A model generated the notes under the pieces. The model saw nothing but the letters and a program-made list of their open reading frames with translations. It did not search any database and was not told where the DNA came from. A stretch of DNA of 23,963 nucleotides from positions 1 to 23,963 of the forward strand of contig CALEKY010000148.1 of the NCBI GenBank assembly GCA_937902995.1, in the 5' to 3' direction. Shown piece after piece: positions 23,381 to 23,963 of this stretch. Source of the DNA: an uncultured Sinobacteraceae bacterium. GTDB taxonomy: Bacteria > Pseudomonadota > Gammaproteobacteria > Steroidobacterales > Steroidobacteraceae. The translations under genes were made by a program, and so were the position numbers. Each line of letters begins with the position of its first letter. The first letter of the stretch is position 1.

Positions 23381-23415
23381 CGACCGTCGCCTGTCGCGTG
23401 TCGCCGATTCGCTGT
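23381..23415 (+). repeat. degenerate heptad tract upstream of DUF6165 gene
   Basis: Five 7-bp steps can be read: CGACCGT, CGCCTGT, CGCGTGT, CGCCGAT and TCGCTGT. The first three share CG-C/C-T-style positions; the rest are weak. It is located 36 bp before the ATG. It resembles the other period-7 tracts but is not tied to a stop codon, and may be chance. Confidence 0.35.
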
Positions 23416-23450
23416 ACTCTTACCGGCCCCTAGTCCTTAACCGTCACCCC

Positions 23451-23846
23451 ATGTCCACCGACATTCACGTCCCCATCTCGCCCGGCGAACTGATCGACAA
23501 GATCACGATCCTGCAAATCAAGTCCGACCGTATGCAGGACCCGGCCAAGCTGGCCAACGTGCGCACCGAGCTCGAATTGCTCGAAAAGACTTGGCGTAAC
23601 TCGCCTCACGCGGCCCAGGACATCGAGCAAGAATGGGCGGAGCTGCGTCGGATCAACGAGGCGCTATGGGACATCGAAGACAAGATTCGCGATAAAGAAC
23701 GCGAAAAATGCTTCGATCAGGAATTCATCGAGCTGGCTCGCTCGGTGTACATCACGAACGACGAGCGCGCCGCCGTGAAGCGCGCCATCAATACGAAGCT
23801 CGGATCGCGGATCGTCGAGGAAAAGAGTTACGCCAAGTACCGCTGA
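23451..23846 (+). CDS. DUF6165 family protein
   Basis: A 131-residue, highly charged, mostly helical cytoplasmic protein. The N-terminal ISPGELIDKITILQIKSDRM (residues 9-28) is the family signature I recognise, followed by a long helical middle (LANVRTELELLEKTW, EWAELRRINEALWDIEDKIRDKERE shown in parts) and a C-terminal YITNDERAAVKRAIN-type segment. No enzyme motif or membrane segment is visible. Members are uncharacterised, but proteins of this type are often found beside LPS and glycan genes, as here, where it is divergent from the GT2 gene. A structural or accessory role in core assembly is only an inference. The ATG at 23451 is chosen because the longer open frame (to 22773) is antisense to the GT2 gene. 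Confidence 0.8.
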   Translation: MSTDIHVPISPGELIDKITILQIKSDRMQDPAKLANVRTELELLEKTWRNSPHAAQDIEQEWAELRRINEALWDIEDKIRDKEREKCFDQEFIELARSVYITNDERAAVKRAINTKLGSRIVEEKSYAKYR

Positions 23847-23849
23847 GCG

Positions 23850-23963
23850 TCACCGCTGCAGCGTGTACTCGGCACTGCAATACGGGCACTTCGCCCAACC
23901 GGTCTTCTCGATCGGCAGAAACACCCGCGGATGGGAATTCCACAAATGCATCCCGGGCATCGG
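23850..23963 (-). CDS. small zinc-finger domain protein, 5' end outside window
   Basis: The last 37 residues and stop of a protein that starts beyond the right edge. The sequence contains HLWNSHPRVFLPI and then KCPYCSAEYTLQR at the end. The CPYC pair with a preceding short acidic/hydrophobic segment matches the C-terminal half of the small CHCC-type zinc-finger proteins, which are usually about 60-75 residues long and bind one zinc. The first Cys/His pair would lie in the missing part. It is convergent with the DUF6165 gene with only 3 bp between stops. Role unknown in bacteria; the family is related in pattern to the mitochondrial complex I subunit NDUFS6. Confidence 0.75.
   Translation of the reverse strand, partial: PMPGMHLWNSHPRVFLPIEKTGWAKCPYCSAEYTLQR

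Overview
This window reads as chromosomal DNA of a GC-rich Gram-negative bacterium, most likely a gammaproteobacterium of the Xanthomonadales/Nevskiales/Steroidobacter type. That placement is inferred from the outer-membrane and LPS genes, the pcm-like–rhodanese–tolC order and the codon use; no rRNA or tRNA gene is present to confirm it. I see no insertion sequence, CRISPR array, tRNA or rRNA.

Layout. (1) 1-1388 (-): the 5' part of a PAS-PAS-GGDEF signalling protein that runs off the left edge. (2) 1842-4382 (+): a likely operon of a Pcm-like methyltransferase, a rhodanese and a TolC outer-membrane channel, closed by a clear intrinsic terminator. (3) 4567-15867: a mixed block. It holds a 2OG-Fe(II) oxygenase-like gene, a large hybrid histidine kinase, a secreted TPR protein, a small outer-membrane barrel divergent from an XRE regulator, a glycine-zipper stress-type protein, a feruloyl-CoA-synthase-like enzyme, and a divergent secreted alpha/beta hydrolase. 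(4) 16006-23846: an LPS core/lipid A cluster. It holds waaA (Kdo transferase), two tandem lpxL-type late acyltransferases, kdkA (Kdo kinase), a GT9 heptosyltransferase, a CDP-glycerol glycerophosphotransferase-like protein, a WaaE-like GT2 and a DUF6165 protein. (5) 23850-23963 (-): the end of a small zinc-finger protein.

How the genes work together. WaaA and KdkA together suggest an inner core with phosphorylated Kdo. The GT9, GT2 and glycerophosphotransferase-like proteins would extend or decorate the core, and the two LpxL-type enzymes would finish lipid A acylation. The feruloyl-CoA-synthase-like gene and the divergent secreted esterase could form a small hydroxycinnamate uptake and activation unit.

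The most unusual signal is not a protein. Several gene 3' ends carry low-complexity DNA with an exact 7-bp period, in three unrelated sequence families: AGTTGA-type at tolC and waaA, GGCTTGG-type at lpxL2 and kdkA, and GGGAAAG-type after the XRE gene. In five genes the stop codon itself lies within the heptad register. The first two families occur as inverted arms across the intergenic space, and for the first family the arms enclose intrinsic terminators. This looks like a recurrent 3'-end repeat system and is the main candidate for something undescribed here.
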